64,000 nt of DNA from assembly GCA_963797605.1 (NCBI GenBank), contig CAWCPX010000006.1, positions 62,001-126,000 of the forward strand. The letters are read 5' to 3'. The first letter of the stretch is position 1. Each line of letters starts with the position of its first letter. Positions 19,667-29,233 of this stretch are shown piece by piece. Made by a program: the position numbers and the translations under genes. The notes below the pieces were generated by a model. It saw only the letters and a program-made list of their open reading frames with translations, was not told the origin of the DNA and searched no databases. Source of the DNA: DASQPR01 sp963797605 (GTDB taxonomy: Bacteria; Actinomycetota; Actinomycetes; Mycobacteriales; Micromonosporaceae).

Positions 19667-20758
19667 CTACTCATCCGTTCGGCTGAACGAATCCACCAAT
19701 TTGCCATATCCAGGCTTGATGACGTCGTTGATGATCTGGAGCCGCTCGTCGAACGGGATGAAGGAGCTTTTCATCGCGTTAATCGTGAACCAGCGGAGTT
19801 CGGGCCATCCGTACCCAAATGCATCTGATAAAAGCGACATCTCGCGCGACATTGACGTACCCGACATAAGCCTGTTATCGGTGTTGATTGTGACCCGGAA
19901 TCCCAGATCACGCAGCAATCCGATCGGGTGCTCGCTGATTGAGGGAGCCGCCCCGGTCTGCACATTGGACGACGGGCACAACTCCAGCGGGATGCGCTTA
20001 TCGCGCACGTAGGCGGCGAGCCGGCCCAGTTTGCCATCGCCGGAGATGTCGTCGACGATCCGCACGCCGTGACCGAGCCGGTCGGCACCGCACCACTGGA
20101 TCGCCTGCCAGATGCTGGGCAGCCCGAACGCCTCACCGGCGTGGATGGTGAAGTGGAAGTTCTCCCGCTGCAGGTATTCGAACGCGTCGAGATGCCGGGT
20201 GGGCGGGTAACCAGCCTCGGCGCCGGCGATGTCGAACCCGACCACCCCGCTATCGCGATAGCGCACGGCCAGCTCGGCTATCTCCATCGACCGGGCGGCG
20301 TGCCGCATCGCGGTGAGCAACGTGCCGACGCGGATCGGTCGCCCGGCCGCGGCCGCCGCCGCGGATCCCTCGGCGAAGCCGGCCACCACCGCTTCGACAA
20401 CCTCGGGCAACGTCAGCCCGCCGGCGAGATGCTGCTCCGGGGCGAACCGGGACTCGGCGTAGACGACACCGTCAGCGGACAGGTCCATGGCGCACTCGTA
20501 GGCGACCCGGTGGAGCGCTTCCGGCGACTGCATCACCGCGACCGTGTGCGCGAACGTCTCGAGATAGCGTTCGAGTGAGCCGGAGTTGGCCGCCTCGACG
20601 AACCATGCCGCGAGGGAAGGGGCGTCGGGAGCCGGAAGCGGGTGGCCGATCTGGTCGGCGAGTTCGACGATCGTGGCCGGGCGCAAGCCACCGTCGAGGT
20701 GGTCGTGCAGCAGTGCCTTCGGGGCCTTGACGATCTCGTCGTGGGTTAGTGCGATCAT
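19667..20758 (-). CDS. add: adenosine deaminase
   Basis: Deaminates adenosine and deoxyadenosine to inosine forms in purine salvage. The zinc ligands are in HDHLDG (about residue 18), the catalytic HAGE is near residue 200, and CPSSNVQTG and NTDNRLMSG provide the remaining active-site residues. The 363 residues are normal. ATG 20758 is used; TTG 20764 would add two residues. There is no ribosome binding site, but TAGGGT on the minus strand lies six bases upstream, so a leaderless message is likely. It shares a compact promoter region with rlmA on the other strand. Confidence 0.95.
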   Translation of the reverse strand: MIALTHDEIVKAPKALLHDHLDGGLRPATIVELADQIGHPLPAPDAPSLAAWFVEAANSGSLERYLETFAHTVAVMQSPEALHRVAYECAMDLSADGVVYAESRFAPEQHLAGGLTLPEVVEAVVAGFAEGSAAAAAAGRPIRVGTLLTAMRHAARSMEIAELAVRYRDSGVVGFDIAGAEAGYPPTRHLDAFEYLQRENFHFTIHAGEAFGLPSIWQAIQWCGADRLGHGVRIVDDISGDGKLGRLAAYVRDKRIPLELCPSSNVQTGAAPSISEHPIGLLRDLGFRVTINTDNRLMSGTSMSREMSLLSDAFGYGWPELRWFTINAMKSSFIPFDERLQIINDVIKPGYGKLVDSFSRTDE

Positions 20759-20768
20759 CGACAAACCC

Positions 20769-20774
20769 TATCTT
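20769..20774 (+). promoter_or_regulatory. -10 box for leaderless rlmA transcript
   Basis: TATCTT six bases before the GTG at 20781 fits a leaderless promoter. The same few bases read on the other strand give TAGGGT for add. The two -10 elements thus overlap, so the genes are probably expressed in competition. Confidence 0.5.
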
Positions 20775-20780
20775 TCGCCT

Positions 20781-21632
20781 GTGAGGAATGCGTTGCGACC
20801 CGAGGTTGTGCAGGCGTTGCGGTGCCCGGTCTGCCACGATCCATTGCAGCTCGCGGCCGGTGCGCGCGGACCACTGCGGTGTCCGCGCGGGCACAGCTTC
20901 GACCAATCCCGCCACGGGTACGCGCAACTGACCGCCGCCCCGCTCACCCACGAGGGTGACACCGGGGCGATGGTGGCGGCGCGAGACGCGTTCCTCGCCG
21001 GCGGGCATTACGCCGCGCTCACCCGCTGGATCCGGGCGGCCGCGCACGGGCGGTGGCGCGGTGGCATCGTGGCCGACATCGGCGCGGGCACCGGTCATCA
21101 CCTCGCCGGCGTGCTCGACGACCTGCCCGATGCCTACGGTCTGGCCACCGACGTCTCGAAAGCGGCGGCCCGGGTCGCCGCCCGAGCCCACGCCCGAGCC
21201 GACTCGATCGTCTGCGACGCGTGGCAGCCGCTTCCGATCGCCGACGAGGCCGTCGGAGTGCTGCTCAACGTGTTCGCGCCGCGACCGGGCGCGGAGTTCG
21301 CTCGCGTCCTGCGGCCGGACGGCGTGCTGATCGTGGTCACGCCGACCGCCGCGCATCTCGCCGAGGTCATGGCGCCGTTAGGGCTGCTCCGGGTCGATCC
21401 GGCGAAAGACGATCGGGTCGCCCGCGCCCTCGACGGCGGATTCCGGCTCATCGAGACGGCGGCCCGCAGCCACGTGCTCACCTTGGACCGCGCGGAGATG
21501 GCGACGCTGGTGCGGATGGGGCCGAGCGCCCATCACATCGACTCGGGCGACCTGACGGCGCGGATCGCGGGTCTGCGCGAGCCGTCGGACGTGACGATGT
21601 CGGTCACCGTGGCAAGCTATGCCCGCCGCTGA
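20781..21632 (+). CDS. rlmA: 23S rRNA (guanine) N1-methyltransferase, RlmA family
   Basis: 283-residue SAM-dependent methyltransferase with an N-terminal zinc finger (CPVC at about residue 14, CPRGHSFD at 36), followed by YAQLTAA and the SAM-binding motif VADIGAGTGHHL (about residue 97). Together these mark the RlmA/TlrB family that methylates G745 or G748 in helix 35 of 23S rRNA. In some actinobacteria the enzyme gives tylosin-type macrolide resistance, but which guanine is modified cannot be told from this sequence. The start GTG 20781 follows a -10 box by six bases. Confidence 0.88.
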   Translation: MRNALRPEVVQALRCPVCHDPLQLAAGARGPLRCPRGHSFDQSRHGYAQLTAAPLTHEGDTGAMVAARDAFLAGGHYAALTRWIRAAAHGRWRGGIVADIGAGTGHHLAGVLDDLPDAYGLATDVSKAAARVAARAHARADSIVCDAWQPLPIADEAVGVLLNVFAPRPGAEFARVLRPDGVLIVVTPTAAHLAEVMAPLGLLRVDPAKDDRVARALDGGFRLIETAARSHVLTLDRAEMATLVRMGPSAHHIDSGDLTARIAGLREPSDVTMSVTVASYARR

Positions 21633-21641
21633 TCGCACGCG

Positions 21642-22322
21642 TCAGGTCGACAGATCAACATCTTCCCAACCAACCGGCTCATCGTGGTACGGCCCCCGAA
21701 ACACGACCGCCCACTCCAACGCCCAGCGTCGCTGCCCGATCGCGTTGGAGTCGATCAGGCCGGGCAACGGCTCCCGGCGGCGCTCGGCCTCCAGGTAAGC
21801 CCAGTCGAGGCAGTAGTAGAGATCAAGCACCGTGGCGGCGGCGGCCGGATCGCGCGGCGCCACCAGGCTGCGGGACCGCCACGCGGGAAACGGCTCGCCG
21901 TCACGCAGGTTCGGCAGCAGCGGCGTGAGATTTTCGCCACCGGGGGCCGCCGGATCGAGAGTTTTCGCGAGCCCGAGGAGCCACGCGAGCGCGCTCAAAG
22001 CTTCCATATGCAACGCGAACGAGTGGTCGTCGCCCTGACCGGCCGTGACGTAATGCCACTCGGGCGGCGTGACGCGTTCCATCAGCCGGGCTTCCAGCAG
22101 CCACGCCATCGCGAGCCGGGACGGCATGCCGAACGAGCGCGCGAGCACCACGTTGAGAATCGCCGCACGCGCTTCGAGTTCGGGCGTGGCTCGGAGCTCT
22201 ATCTCGTCGCCCAGCTCCCACACCAGCGGAAACGTGGACGGCGGCAGTGGCAGCCGAAGGCGGTAGAGCTCTTCGACGTTGGCGGCTCGGATGGCCACCG
22301 GATCAGGAGCGGAGACGATCAT
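21642..22322 (-). CDS. DUF4272 family protein
   Basis: 226-residue soluble protein. The C-terminal pattern with DLYYCLDWAYLEAERRREPL and the following ALEWAV matches DUF4272, as does the tryptophan-rich middle (MEALSALAWLLGLAKTLD). No membrane span or catalytic motif is seen, and the function of the family is unknown. It converges with rlmA, the stop codons nine bases apart, and has its own start ATG 22322. It probably follows the cupin gene 110 bases upstream on the same strand. Confidence 0.75.
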   Translation of the reverse strand: MIVSAPDPVAIRAANVEELYRLRLPLPPSTFPLVWELGDEIELRATPELEARAAILNVVLARSFGMPSRLAMAWLLEARLMERVTPPEWHYVTAGQGDDHSFALHMEALSALAWLLGLAKTLDPAAPGGENLTPLLPNLRDGEPFPAWRSRSLVAPRDPAAAATVLDLYYCLDWAYLEAERRREPLPGLIDSNAIGQRRWALEWAVVFRGPYHDEPVGWEDVDLST

Positions 22323-22433
22323 CGGACCTCGATCGCCGGTAAGGGCAGGGGGACCACGAGCCTATCGACCAGCCCACCGGCCCACATCCGACGGTCGGTC
22401 GATTTCCCGTCGGTCAGCGTCGTGACCTGGGAG

Positions 22434-22793
22434 CTAATCTCCGTCTCGGTGGGCCAGGTCGGGGGCGAACGCGGGCAGACAGATCGCGACGTACTCGGCG
22501 CCGTCCGCCGTGGGCGTCGTGTAGCGGATGCGCTCCCCCGCCCGGGTCACCACGGCCTGGCCGGCGTTGACGTCGACGATGCCGCCCGGATGCTCGACGC
22601 GCAGGCTTCCGCGCAGCACGAGCGTGTACTCATCGAAATCGGGAGTCTGCGCGGGCTCTTCCCAGCCGGCCGGCGCCACCATGTGCGCGACCGAGATCGC
22701 CGTCTCGCCGCTGTTCAGCCGGCCGACGTACTCGTCGATGACCTTTCCACCGGGCACCGGCACCCGCGACGCGGACGCGATGAGTTCCGTCAT
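22434..22793 (-). CDS. cupin-domain protein
   Basis: 119-residue small cupin. The segment with DEYTLVLRGSLRVEHPGGIVDVNAGQAVV shows the E/D-containing first cupin motif and the glycine turn, and the rest fits a single beta barrel. The usual first-motif histidines (HxH) are missing, with DEYT in that position, so metal binding may be altered. The start ATG overlaps the deoA stop (ATGA), placing it last in the cdd-deoA-cupin run. A role in nucleoside or sugar handling is suggested only by position. Confidence 0.8.
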   Translation of the reverse strand: MTELIASASRVPVPGGKVIDEYVGRLNSGETAISVAHMVAPAGWEEPAQTPDFDEYTLVLRGSLRVEHPGGIVDVNAGQAVVTRAGERIRYTTPTADGAEYVAICLPAFAPDLAHRDGD

Positions 22794-24070
22794 GCCGAAA
22801 TCCTTTCGAGCACCAGCGGCGACCGGTCGGGCGCCTCGGCCGAGATCGTAACGGCACCCGCGGCGGACGAGGCCGCGGCGGGGATGCGGGCGGCCTCGTC
22901 GGCGCGCAGCTCGTAGAGCACGTCGCCGACGGCCACGGCGTCACCCGGCCGGCGGTGGAGCACCACGCCGGCGGGCACCGAGACGGCGTGTTCCTTGCGA
23001 GCGCGCCCGGCGCCGAGTTGCCACGCGGCCAGACCCATCCCGTACGCGTCGATCTGCGAGACGTAACCGGCGGTGGTCGCGCGAACGACTTCGATCTCCG
23101 GCGCGACCGGCATCGGGGCGTCGGGGTCGCCGCCCTGCGCTCGGATCAGCGCCCGCCACGAGTCCATCGCGCGGCCGTCCGCGATCGCCTTGGCCGGATC
23201 GACGTCGGGCAGTCCGGCGAGGTCAAGCATCTCCCGGGCCAGCGCCAGCGTCAGCTCGATCACGTCGGCCGGACCGCCGCCCGCCAGCACCTCGACCGAC
23301 TCGGTGACCTCGACGGCGTTGCCGATGGCCAGGCCGAGCGGCGTGGACATGTCGGTCAGCACGGCGACGGTGCGTACGCCCTGCGCCTGGCCGAGCTCGA
23401 CCATGGTCCCGGCGAGTTCCCGAGCGGATTCGATCGACTTCATGAACGCACCGGTGCCGACCTTCACGTCGAGCACCAGCGCACTCGTACCCTCGGCAAT
23501 CTTCTTGCTCATGATCGAAGACGCGATCAGCGGAATGGCCTCGACCGTGCCGGTCACGTCGCGCAACGCGTAGAGCTTGCCGTCGGCCGGCGCCAGTCCG
23601 GAGCCGGCGGCGCAGATCGCGGCACCGACGTCACGGAGTTGGGCGAGGAACTCGGCGTTGGAGAGCTTGGCTCGCCAGCCCGGGATCGATTCAAGTTTGT
23701 CGAGCGTGCCACCGGTGTGACCGAGGCCGCGGCCGGAGAGCTGAGGCACGGCGGCACCGCACGCGGCGACGAGCGGCGTGAGCGGCAGCGTGATCTTGTC
23801 GCCGACGCCGCCGGTCGAGTGTTTGTCGACGGTCGGACGGGTCACGGAAGAGAGGTTGAGGCGCTCCCCGCTGGCGATCATGGCGGACGTCCACCGGGAG
23901 ATCTCCGCCGGCGTCATACCCCGCAGCAGAATCGCCATCGCGAGGGCCGACATCTGCTCGTCTGCCACCTCACCCCGCGTGTACGCGTCGATCAGCCAGT
24001 CGATCTGCGCGTCACCGAGGACGCCGCCGTCGCGCTTGGTGCGAATCGCGTCGATGGCCGTGTAGATCAT
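22790..24070 (-). CDS. deoA: thymidine (pyrimidine-nucleoside) phosphorylase
   Basis: Phosphorolyses thymidine or deoxyuridine to the free base and deoxyribose-1-phosphate. The pyrimidine phosphorylase signature SGRGLGHTGGTLDKLES is at about residues 112-128, the phosphate loop KHSTGGVGDK precedes it, and the C-terminal mixed domain (PGDAVAVGDVLYELRADE) is complete. The 426 residues are normal. It sits 61 bases after cdd and overlaps the cupin gene by four bases. With DeoC and Upp elsewhere in the window it completes deoxypyrimidine breakdown and uracil recovery. Confidence 0.95.
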   Translation of the reverse strand: MIYTAIDAIRTKRDGGVLGDAQIDWLIDAYTRGEVADEQMSALAMAILLRGMTPAEISRWTSAMIASGERLNLSSVTRPTVDKHSTGGVGDKITLPLTPLVAACGAAVPQLSGRGLGHTGGTLDKLESIPGWRAKLSNAEFLAQLRDVGAAICAAGSGLAPADGKLYALRDVTGTVEAIPLIASSIMSKKIAEGTSALVLDVKVGTGAFMKSIESARELAGTMVELGQAQGVRTVAVLTDMSTPLGLAIGNAVEVTESVEVLAGGGPADVIELTLALAREMLDLAGLPDVDPAKAIADGRAMDSWRALIRAQGGDPDAPMPVAPEIEVVRATTAGYVSQIDAYGMGLAAWQLGAGRARKEHAVSVPAGVVLHRRPGDAVAVGDVLYELRADEAARIPAAASSAAGAVTISAEAPDRSPLVLERISA

Positions 24071-24131
24071 GCCCGCCCCCGCTTCGCAGGGCGCCGACCT
24101 GCTGCGACATGGTTCGCTCCGACAAGCTCGC

Positions 24132-24824
24132 TCATGCGGTCCACCGCTTACCGACCTCGGCGGGCGCCGGACCCTCGCCGGCCCAGAACATCTCGCCTTC
24201 GGCGTCAACCACGATCACTCGACGGGTACGAGCCAGCCCCCAGGCGATCACGTCGGCCGCGTCGGGTCGGCTCGGAGCCTCGTCGAGGATCGCGTTGTGG
24301 CTGTTGCCGACGCCGGTCGAACCGTCCCAGTAGGCGGTCCAGACGCGTTCGCCACCGATCGCGTCGGGGTGCACGAAGACGGTGCCGCGGCCGAGCATGT
24401 CGCGGAGATGCGGCGCGGGCTCGGCGGTCGGAGCGGGACGGTTCATGTCGCCGACGTCGAACGCGTATGGCAGGAGTTCGGCCATCGCGAGTGCGCCACC
24501 ACGGGCGTCGACGAGGCAACCGGCGCCGCCGTGCTCCCAGATGACCTGCCGGCATCGGCCGCACGGCATGAGCAGGTCGCCGTTGCCGTCAACGCAGACG
24601 ACCGCCACGAGCCGCCCGCCTCCGCTCGCGTGCAGCGCCGAGACCATGCCGCTTTCGGCACACATGGTCAGGCCGTACGACGCGTTTTCCACGTTGCAGC
24701 CACGCACGATCCGGCCGTCGTCGACCAGACCGGCGGCGCCCACCGGAAACTTCGAGTACGGCGAGTAGGAGCCGCCCATCGCGTCGATCGCGGCCGCGCG
24801 GAGTTCCGCCCAGTCGATGTCCAT
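24132..24824 (-). CDS. cdd: cytidine deaminase with extra C-terminal domain
   Basis: Deaminates cytidine and deoxycytidine to uridine forms. The zinc site is CAESG (about residue 54) with PCGRCRQVI (about residue 87), and GCNVENASYG binds the nucleoside. Ordinary bacterial Cdd of this type is about 130 residues and ends soon after the AELLPYAF segment, which is at about residue 120 here. This chain continues for about another 100 residues (MLGRGTVFVHPDAIGG, VWTAYWDGSTGVGNSHNAIL, VIAWGLARTRRVIVVDAEGE) in good codon use. I do not recognise that part as a known domain. ATG 24824 has GGAGA nine bases upstream; ATG 24833 is an alternative. Confidence 0.9.
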   Translation of the reverse strand: MDIDWAELRAAAIDAMGGSYSPYSKFPVGAAGLVDDGRIVRGCNVENASYGLTMCAESGMVSALHASGGGRLVAVVCVDGNGDLLMPCGRCRQVIWEHGGAGCLVDARGGALAMAELLPYAFDVGDMNRPAPTAEPAPHLRDMLGRGTVFVHPDAIGGERVWTAYWDGSTGVGNSHNAILDEAPSRPDAADVIAWGLARTRRVIVVDAEGEMFWAGEGPAPAEVGKRWTA

Positions 24825-25070
24825 GCCGACCATTCTCCACGGCACCCGACCTGGCCACGAACGAACATGGCGCATCTCATGATCCGCGCCGACCGTTCTC
24901 CGGAAAGAGGGCGGAAAGCCGTCCTTGATCGTTGATCGTGCCGATCCGTGGTTGCCCCGGCCGCCACCACTCACCACGATCCACTCGACAGCCCTGGTTA
25001 CAGGCGACATATCCGACTCTTACGTCAGGAATCCCGCCGCGATGTGCTCCGACCAAGACCCGCCGGAAGA

Positions 25071-26345
25071 TCAACTCTTCGTGTACGGCTTTCCGTCGGC
25101 TGCCGGTGCTCGAACCCGTCCGACCAGACCCGCCACCGCCAAGATCGTCACGATGTACGGCAGCATGCCGAGGAACTGCGTCGGGATCGACGATCCGATG
25201 GCGCCCAGGTAACTCGACAGCTGAGCGGCGAACCCGAAGAGCAGTGCGGCCAGCGTGGCACCGACCGGACTCCAGCGACCGAAGATCAACGCGGCGAGCG
25301 CGATGAAGCCCTTGCCGACCGTGAGGTTCTTGCTGAAGTCGTTGCCGAGGCCGATCGTGAAGTAGGCACCGCCGAGTCCGGCGATCACGCCCGCGAGCAG
25401 CACATTGCGGTAGCGCGTCGCCAGCACCTTGATGCCGACGGTCTCGGCCGCCGTCGGGTGCTCGCCGACCGACCGGGTCCGCAGGCCCCACCGGGTGTGG
25501 AACAGCCCGACGTGCACCGTGACGACCAGGATGATCGTGAGGAACAGCAGGATGTTGCCCTCGAACAGGGCCGGCCCGAGGATCGGGATCTTGGAGAGCC
25601 CGGGGATCGTCCACGTCGGAAGAGCCGGGGAGTTGTTGAAGCTCTCCGCGTTCGTCTGCATGACCTGCGTGTAGAGGAAACTCGTCAGACCGAGCGCCAG
25701 CAGGTTGATCAGCACGCCGAGAACGACCTGGTCGACCAGGTATCGGATCGCCAGCCACGCCAGCAGCGCCGAGACGAGTACGCCACCGACGATCGCGGCC
25801 AGCAGACCACCCCACGCCGAATGGCTGACGCTGCCGAAGAACGCGGCCATGAACGCGCCGGTCAGGAACTGCCCCTCGATCGCGACATTGATGACACCGC
25901 TGCGTTCGCAGAGCACGCCACCGAGGGCACCGAGGATCAGCGGGAGCGCCGCGACGACGGAGAGCTGGGCGGTCGACCCGAGCGGCAGCACGCTGCCGGA
26001 GACCTGCCAGCAGAGGAACGACAGCACGATGCCGACGATCGCGACCGCCGACAGCAGGTTGTAGCGGCGGTTGAAGCGACCGGAGAGCAGCGCCCCACCG
26101 GCCGCCGCGGCGATCAACGCGAAGACGATCGCACCGGCCCGGGCCGGGATCGGCAGGGAGTGGTTCGATGACGTCTCGCCGAGCGCGAACCGGGCGTTGT
26201 AGTTGTCGTCTTTGGCGAGCGGACCCCAGAAGATCGCGGCGAACACGCCGGCCACCAGGTAAATCGCTCCGGCCTTGCGGGATTTCGTCCAGAACCGGAT
26301 ATCGGGTGCGGCGACGAGCGCTTCCGGCGCCTCTACCGTGGTCAT
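25071..26345 (-). CDS. nucleoside ABC transporter permease (YufQ/NupQ-type)
   Basis: 424-residue inner-membrane permease of the branched-chain amino acid/BMP class (BPD_transp_2), with about ten hydrophobic spans. The family core is GALGGVLCERSGVINVAIEGQ (around residues 147-167) and GIKVLATRYRNVLLAGVIAGLGG. It pairs with the upstream permease to form the channel. The N-terminus (about 100 residues) is longer than in the Bacillus protein and adds two spans. It starts four bases after the upstream permease stop, so co-translation is likely. Nucleoside specificity is inferred from the BMP lipoproteins and the salvage genes around it. Confidence 0.9.
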   Translation of the reverse strand: MTTVEAPEALVAAPDIRFWTKSRKAGAIYLVAGVFAAIFWGPLAKDDNYNARFALGETSSNHSLPIPARAGAIVFALIAAAAGGALLSGRFNRRYNLLSAVAIVGIVLSFLCWQVSGSVLPLGSTAQLSVVAALPLILGALGGVLCERSGVINVAIEGQFLTGAFMAAFFGSVSHSAWGGLLAAIVGGVLVSALLAWLAIRYLVDQVVLGVLINLLALGLTSFLYTQVMQTNAESFNNSPALPTWTIPGLSKIPILGPALFEGNILLFLTIILVVTVHVGLFHTRWGLRTRSVGEHPTAAETVGIKVLATRYRNVLLAGVIAGLGGAYFTIGLGNDFSKNLTVGKGFIALAALIFGRWSPVGATLAALLFGFAAQLSSYLGAIGSSIPTQFLGMLPYIVTILAVAGLVGRVRAPAADGKPYTKS

Positions 26346-26349
26346 GGCC

Positions 26350-27681
26350 CTACCAGCCCTTCGCGAGACTCGTTTGGAGGGTGGCGGAACGATCCGCGCG
26401 CAGGCGGTAGATCGCCTTGATGAGCGCCGGCGCCGCGATGAAGATGACGATCAGCGCCTGCAAGACCGAGACCAGGTCAACGGACACCTGCGCGTACGAC
26501 TGCATCCGGTTTCCGCCCGCGTACAGCCCGCCGAACAGCAGCGCCGCCAGCACCACGCCCCACGGCTTGCCGCGGCCGAGCAGGGCCACCGTGATGCCGT
26601 CGAACCCGATGTTGCCGACGACCTGATCCGTGAGCTGATGAGCGGTGCCGAGGAGCACGGTCGCGCCGCCGAGCCCGGCCAGTGCCCCGGCCACGACCAT
26701 CACCAGCGTGTACGTGCGGGCGACACTCATGCCGGCGGTGCGGGCGGCGTCGGGATTGGAGCCGACCGCCCGCAACTCGAAGCCGAACGTGGAGCGGTTG
26801 AGCAGCCACCCGATCACCACGACGGCGGCCAGGCCGACGATCAGGCCCAGGTTCGCGCTGAGGTTGCCGCCGAGAATGCCCGGCAACGATGCGCTGCCGT
26901 GGACGGGTTTGCTGATCGAGTCGGACCGGGTCGGGTCCTGCACCCCGGGCTGCGTGATCAGCCACGCGAGGAACAGCAACGCGATGTTGTTCAACATGAT
27001 CGTGACGATGACCTCGTGCGCCCCGGTGCGGGCCTTGAGGAAACCGGGGATGAAGCCGTAGATCGCGCCGCCGAGGATCGCCCCGATGAGCGCGAGGATC
27101 AGGTGCAACACGATCGGCAGCTTCAGTTCGAAGCCGATCAGACCGGCGCCGATCGCACCGAAGATCGCCTGGCCCTGGGCACCGATGTTGAAGAGGCCGC
27201 CACGGAACGCGACCGCCACGGCCAGGCCGGTGAAGATCAGGGGGGCGGCGTACTTCAGTGTTTCCGAGATCGGGAACAGCGCGGCCGACCAGGAGTTCGC
27301 ACCGATGAACGCGCCGTTGAGCGTCGTCGGATCGAAGACGGCGCCCTTGAAGAGGTTGCTGTAGGCAGCCCAGATCTCCGACCACGCGTCGGACAACGCG
27401 GTGCCGGGCGCAGCGAAGAAATAACTGAACTCCGACATGACCTGCCGGTCACCGACCACGACCAGGATGGCGCCGATGACGAGGGCCGAGAAGATCGACA
27501 GCACCGTGACGGTGACCGGGTTGACGCTGAGCGCCCGATCGAGCCACCTCGGCATGCCCTGTCGCGGTTTCGCGGCAGGCTCCGTCACCGGCGGGTCCTC
27601 GTCGACGGTCGGGTCCTCCGATGACGACGCCATCTCGAGGTCGGGCTCGTCGGCGCCCTCCGGCAAATTCTGGTCGCTCAC
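26350..27681 (-). CDS. nucleoside ABC transporter permease (YufP/NupP-type)
   Basis: 443-residue inner-membrane permease, partner of the previous one. A hydrophilic, acidic N-terminus of about 45 residues precedes the first span (VTVLSIFSALVIGAILVVV). The family markers FRGGLFNIGAQGQAIFGAIGA (about residues 158-178) and HEVIVTIMLNNIALL are present. Its start overlaps the ATPase stop by four bases (ATGA), as usual for these transporters. Confidence 0.92.
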   Translation of the reverse strand: MSDQNLPEGADEPDLEMASSSEDPTVDEDPPVTEPAAKPRQGMPRWLDRALSVNPVTVTVLSIFSALVIGAILVVVGDRQVMSEFSYFFAAPGTALSDAWSEIWAAYSNLFKGAVFDPTTLNGAFIGANSWSAALFPISETLKYAAPLIFTGLAVAVAFRGGLFNIGAQGQAIFGAIGAGLIGFELKLPIVLHLILALIGAILGGAIYGFIPGFLKARTGAHEVIVTIMLNNIALLFLAWLITQPGVQDPTRSDSISKPVHGSASLPGILGGNLSANLGLIVGLAAVVVIGWLLNRSTFGFELRAVGSNPDAARTAGMSVARTYTLVMVVAGALAGLGGATVLLGTAHQLTDQVVGNIGFDGITVALLGRGKPWGVVLAALLFGGLYAGGNRMQSYAQVSVDLVSVLQALIVIFIAAPALIKAIYRLRADRSATLQTSLAKGW

Positions 27682-29201
27682 TTTCCTGCCTCCGTTGTCG
27701 CGTCGCCGGTGACGCCGGCCATCAGCAGGCCGAGGCGTTCCCGTGGCGTGTCCGGGCCGACGATAGCCAGCACCTTTCCGCGGTACATCACGGCGATGCG
27801 GTCGGCCAACGCGACCACCTCGTCAAGCTCGCTCGAGACGAGGAGCACACCACTGCCGGCGTCGCGCTCAGCGATGACACGGGCGTGGATGAATTCGGTC
27901 GAGCCGACGTCGACGCCTCGGGTCGGCTGCGATGCGATCAGCAGTTTCAGCGGACGAGACATCTCGCGCGCCACGATCACCTTCTGCTGGTTTCCGCCGG
28001 AGAGAGTGGAAGCCGGTGTCTCATGGGAGGACGTGCGGATGTCGAATTCGGCGATCCGAGCCTTCGCGTTGTCCGCGATCGCGTCGGGACGAAGGGCCAG
28101 GCCGGACGAGTACGGCGCTCGGCCGTACATGTCGAGCACGAGGTTTTCGGCCACCGAGAATTCCTTGACAAGACCGTCGGCGCTGCGGTCTTCCGGCACG
28201 TAACCGACGCCGGCGGCCAGCACCGCGTTGGTCTTGCGGCCGACCAGGGACGTGCCGGACAGGTCGATCGCACCGGAGATCACCGGCCGGAGCCCCATGA
28301 TCGCCTCGACCAACTCGGTCTGCCCGTTGCCCTGCACGCCCGCGATGCCGAGCACCTCGCCACGGAAGATCTGCAGGTCAACACCGTCAACGGCCAGGTA
28401 GCCACGGTCGTCGGCGACCTGTACGCCGCTCATCGTCAGCACGGGCTCACCCGGCTGCGCGACCTCTTTGTCGACCTTCAGGCGCACGGAGCGCCCGACC
28501 ATCATCGCGGCGAGTTCGTCTTCGCTGGCGTCGGGCGTCGTGCTGCCCACGATCTTGCCGCGGCGGACCACCGTGATGCGATCCGCGATCGCCTTGACTT
28601 CCTTGAGCTTGTGCGTGATGAACACGATCGACTTGCCGTCAGCCTTGAGCCCGCGCATGACCTCGAGCAGGTCGTCGGTCTCCTGCGGCGTCAGCACGGC
28701 CGTCGGTTCGTCGAGGATCAGCAGATCGACGTCACGGGTGAGCGCCTTCACGATCTCAACGCGCTGCTGCGCACCGACCGGAAGCTCCTCGACCAGGGCG
28801 TCGGGGTTGACGGGCAGGCCGTAGCGAGACGAGACCTCGCGCACCAGCGCACGGGCCGCGCCACGGTCGAGGAGGCCACCGACGCGTACGCGTTCGACGC
28901 CGAGCATGACGTTTTCGGCCACCGTAAAGACGGGCACGAGCATGAAGTGCTGGTGCACCATGCCGATGCCGGCCGCGATCGCGTCACCCGGGCCCTTGAT
29001 CACCACCGGCTTGTCGTCGACCAGGATCTCGCCCTCGTCAGGCTGCAGCAGCCCGTAAAGCACGTTCATCAGGGTCGACTTGCCGGCGCCGTTCTCACCG
29101 AGGAGGGCGTGGATCTCGCCGGGCTCCACGGTCACGTCTATGTGGTCATTCGCGACGAGGTCGCCGAAGCGCTTCGTGATGCCACGCAATTCGAGTTTCA
29201 G
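27678..29201 (-). CDS. nucleoside ABC transporter ATPase, two fused nucleotide-binding domains
   Basis: 507-residue ATPase with two nucleotide-binding domains, as in NupO/YufO and sugar importers. Domain 1 has GENGAGKST (about residue 36), a diverged signature LPVGAQQRVEI and LLILDEPTAVLT. Domain 2 has GVQGNGQTE, LSGGNQQKV and LLIASQPTRGVD, where the Walker B acid is replaced by Gln, common in the second half of this class. The only in-frame ATG/GTG/TTG start is TTG 29189, but CTG 29201 (giving LKLELRGITKRFG, the usual family beginning) has GGAGG five bases upstream. I therefore prefer a CTG start, or a sequencing error in a GTG. Confidence 0.92.
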   Translation of the reverse strand: MKLELRGITKRFGDLVANDHIDVTVEPGEIHALLGENGAGKSTLMNVLYGLLQPDEGEILVDDKPVVIKGPGDAIAAGIGMVHQHFMLVPVFTVAENVMLGVERVRVGGLLDRGAARALVREVSSRYGLPVNPDALVEELPVGAQQRVEIVKALTRDVDLLILDEPTAVLTPQETDDLLEVMRGLKADGKSIVFITHKLKEVKAIADRITVVRRGKIVGSTTPDASEDELAAMMVGRSVRLKVDKEVAQPGEPVLTMSGVQVADDRGYLAVDGVDLQIFRGEVLGIAGVQGNGQTELVEAIMGLRPVISGAIDLSGTSLVGRKTNAVLAAGVGYVPEDRSADGLVKEFSVAENLVLDMYGRAPYSSGLALRPDAIADNAKARIAEFDIRTSSHETPASTLSGGNQQKVIVAREMSRPLKLLIASQPTRGVDVGSTEFIHARVIAERDAGSGVLLVSSELDEVVALADRIAVMYRGKVLAIVGPDTPRERLGLLMAGVTGDATTEAGK

Positions 29202-29233
29202 CGCAACCTCCGCGAATCACACCGATGGGCGGG

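Noticed and set aside
22955..24544. 529-residue plus-strand frame across deoA and cdd
   Set aside because: Shadow of two well-defined minus-strand enzymes.
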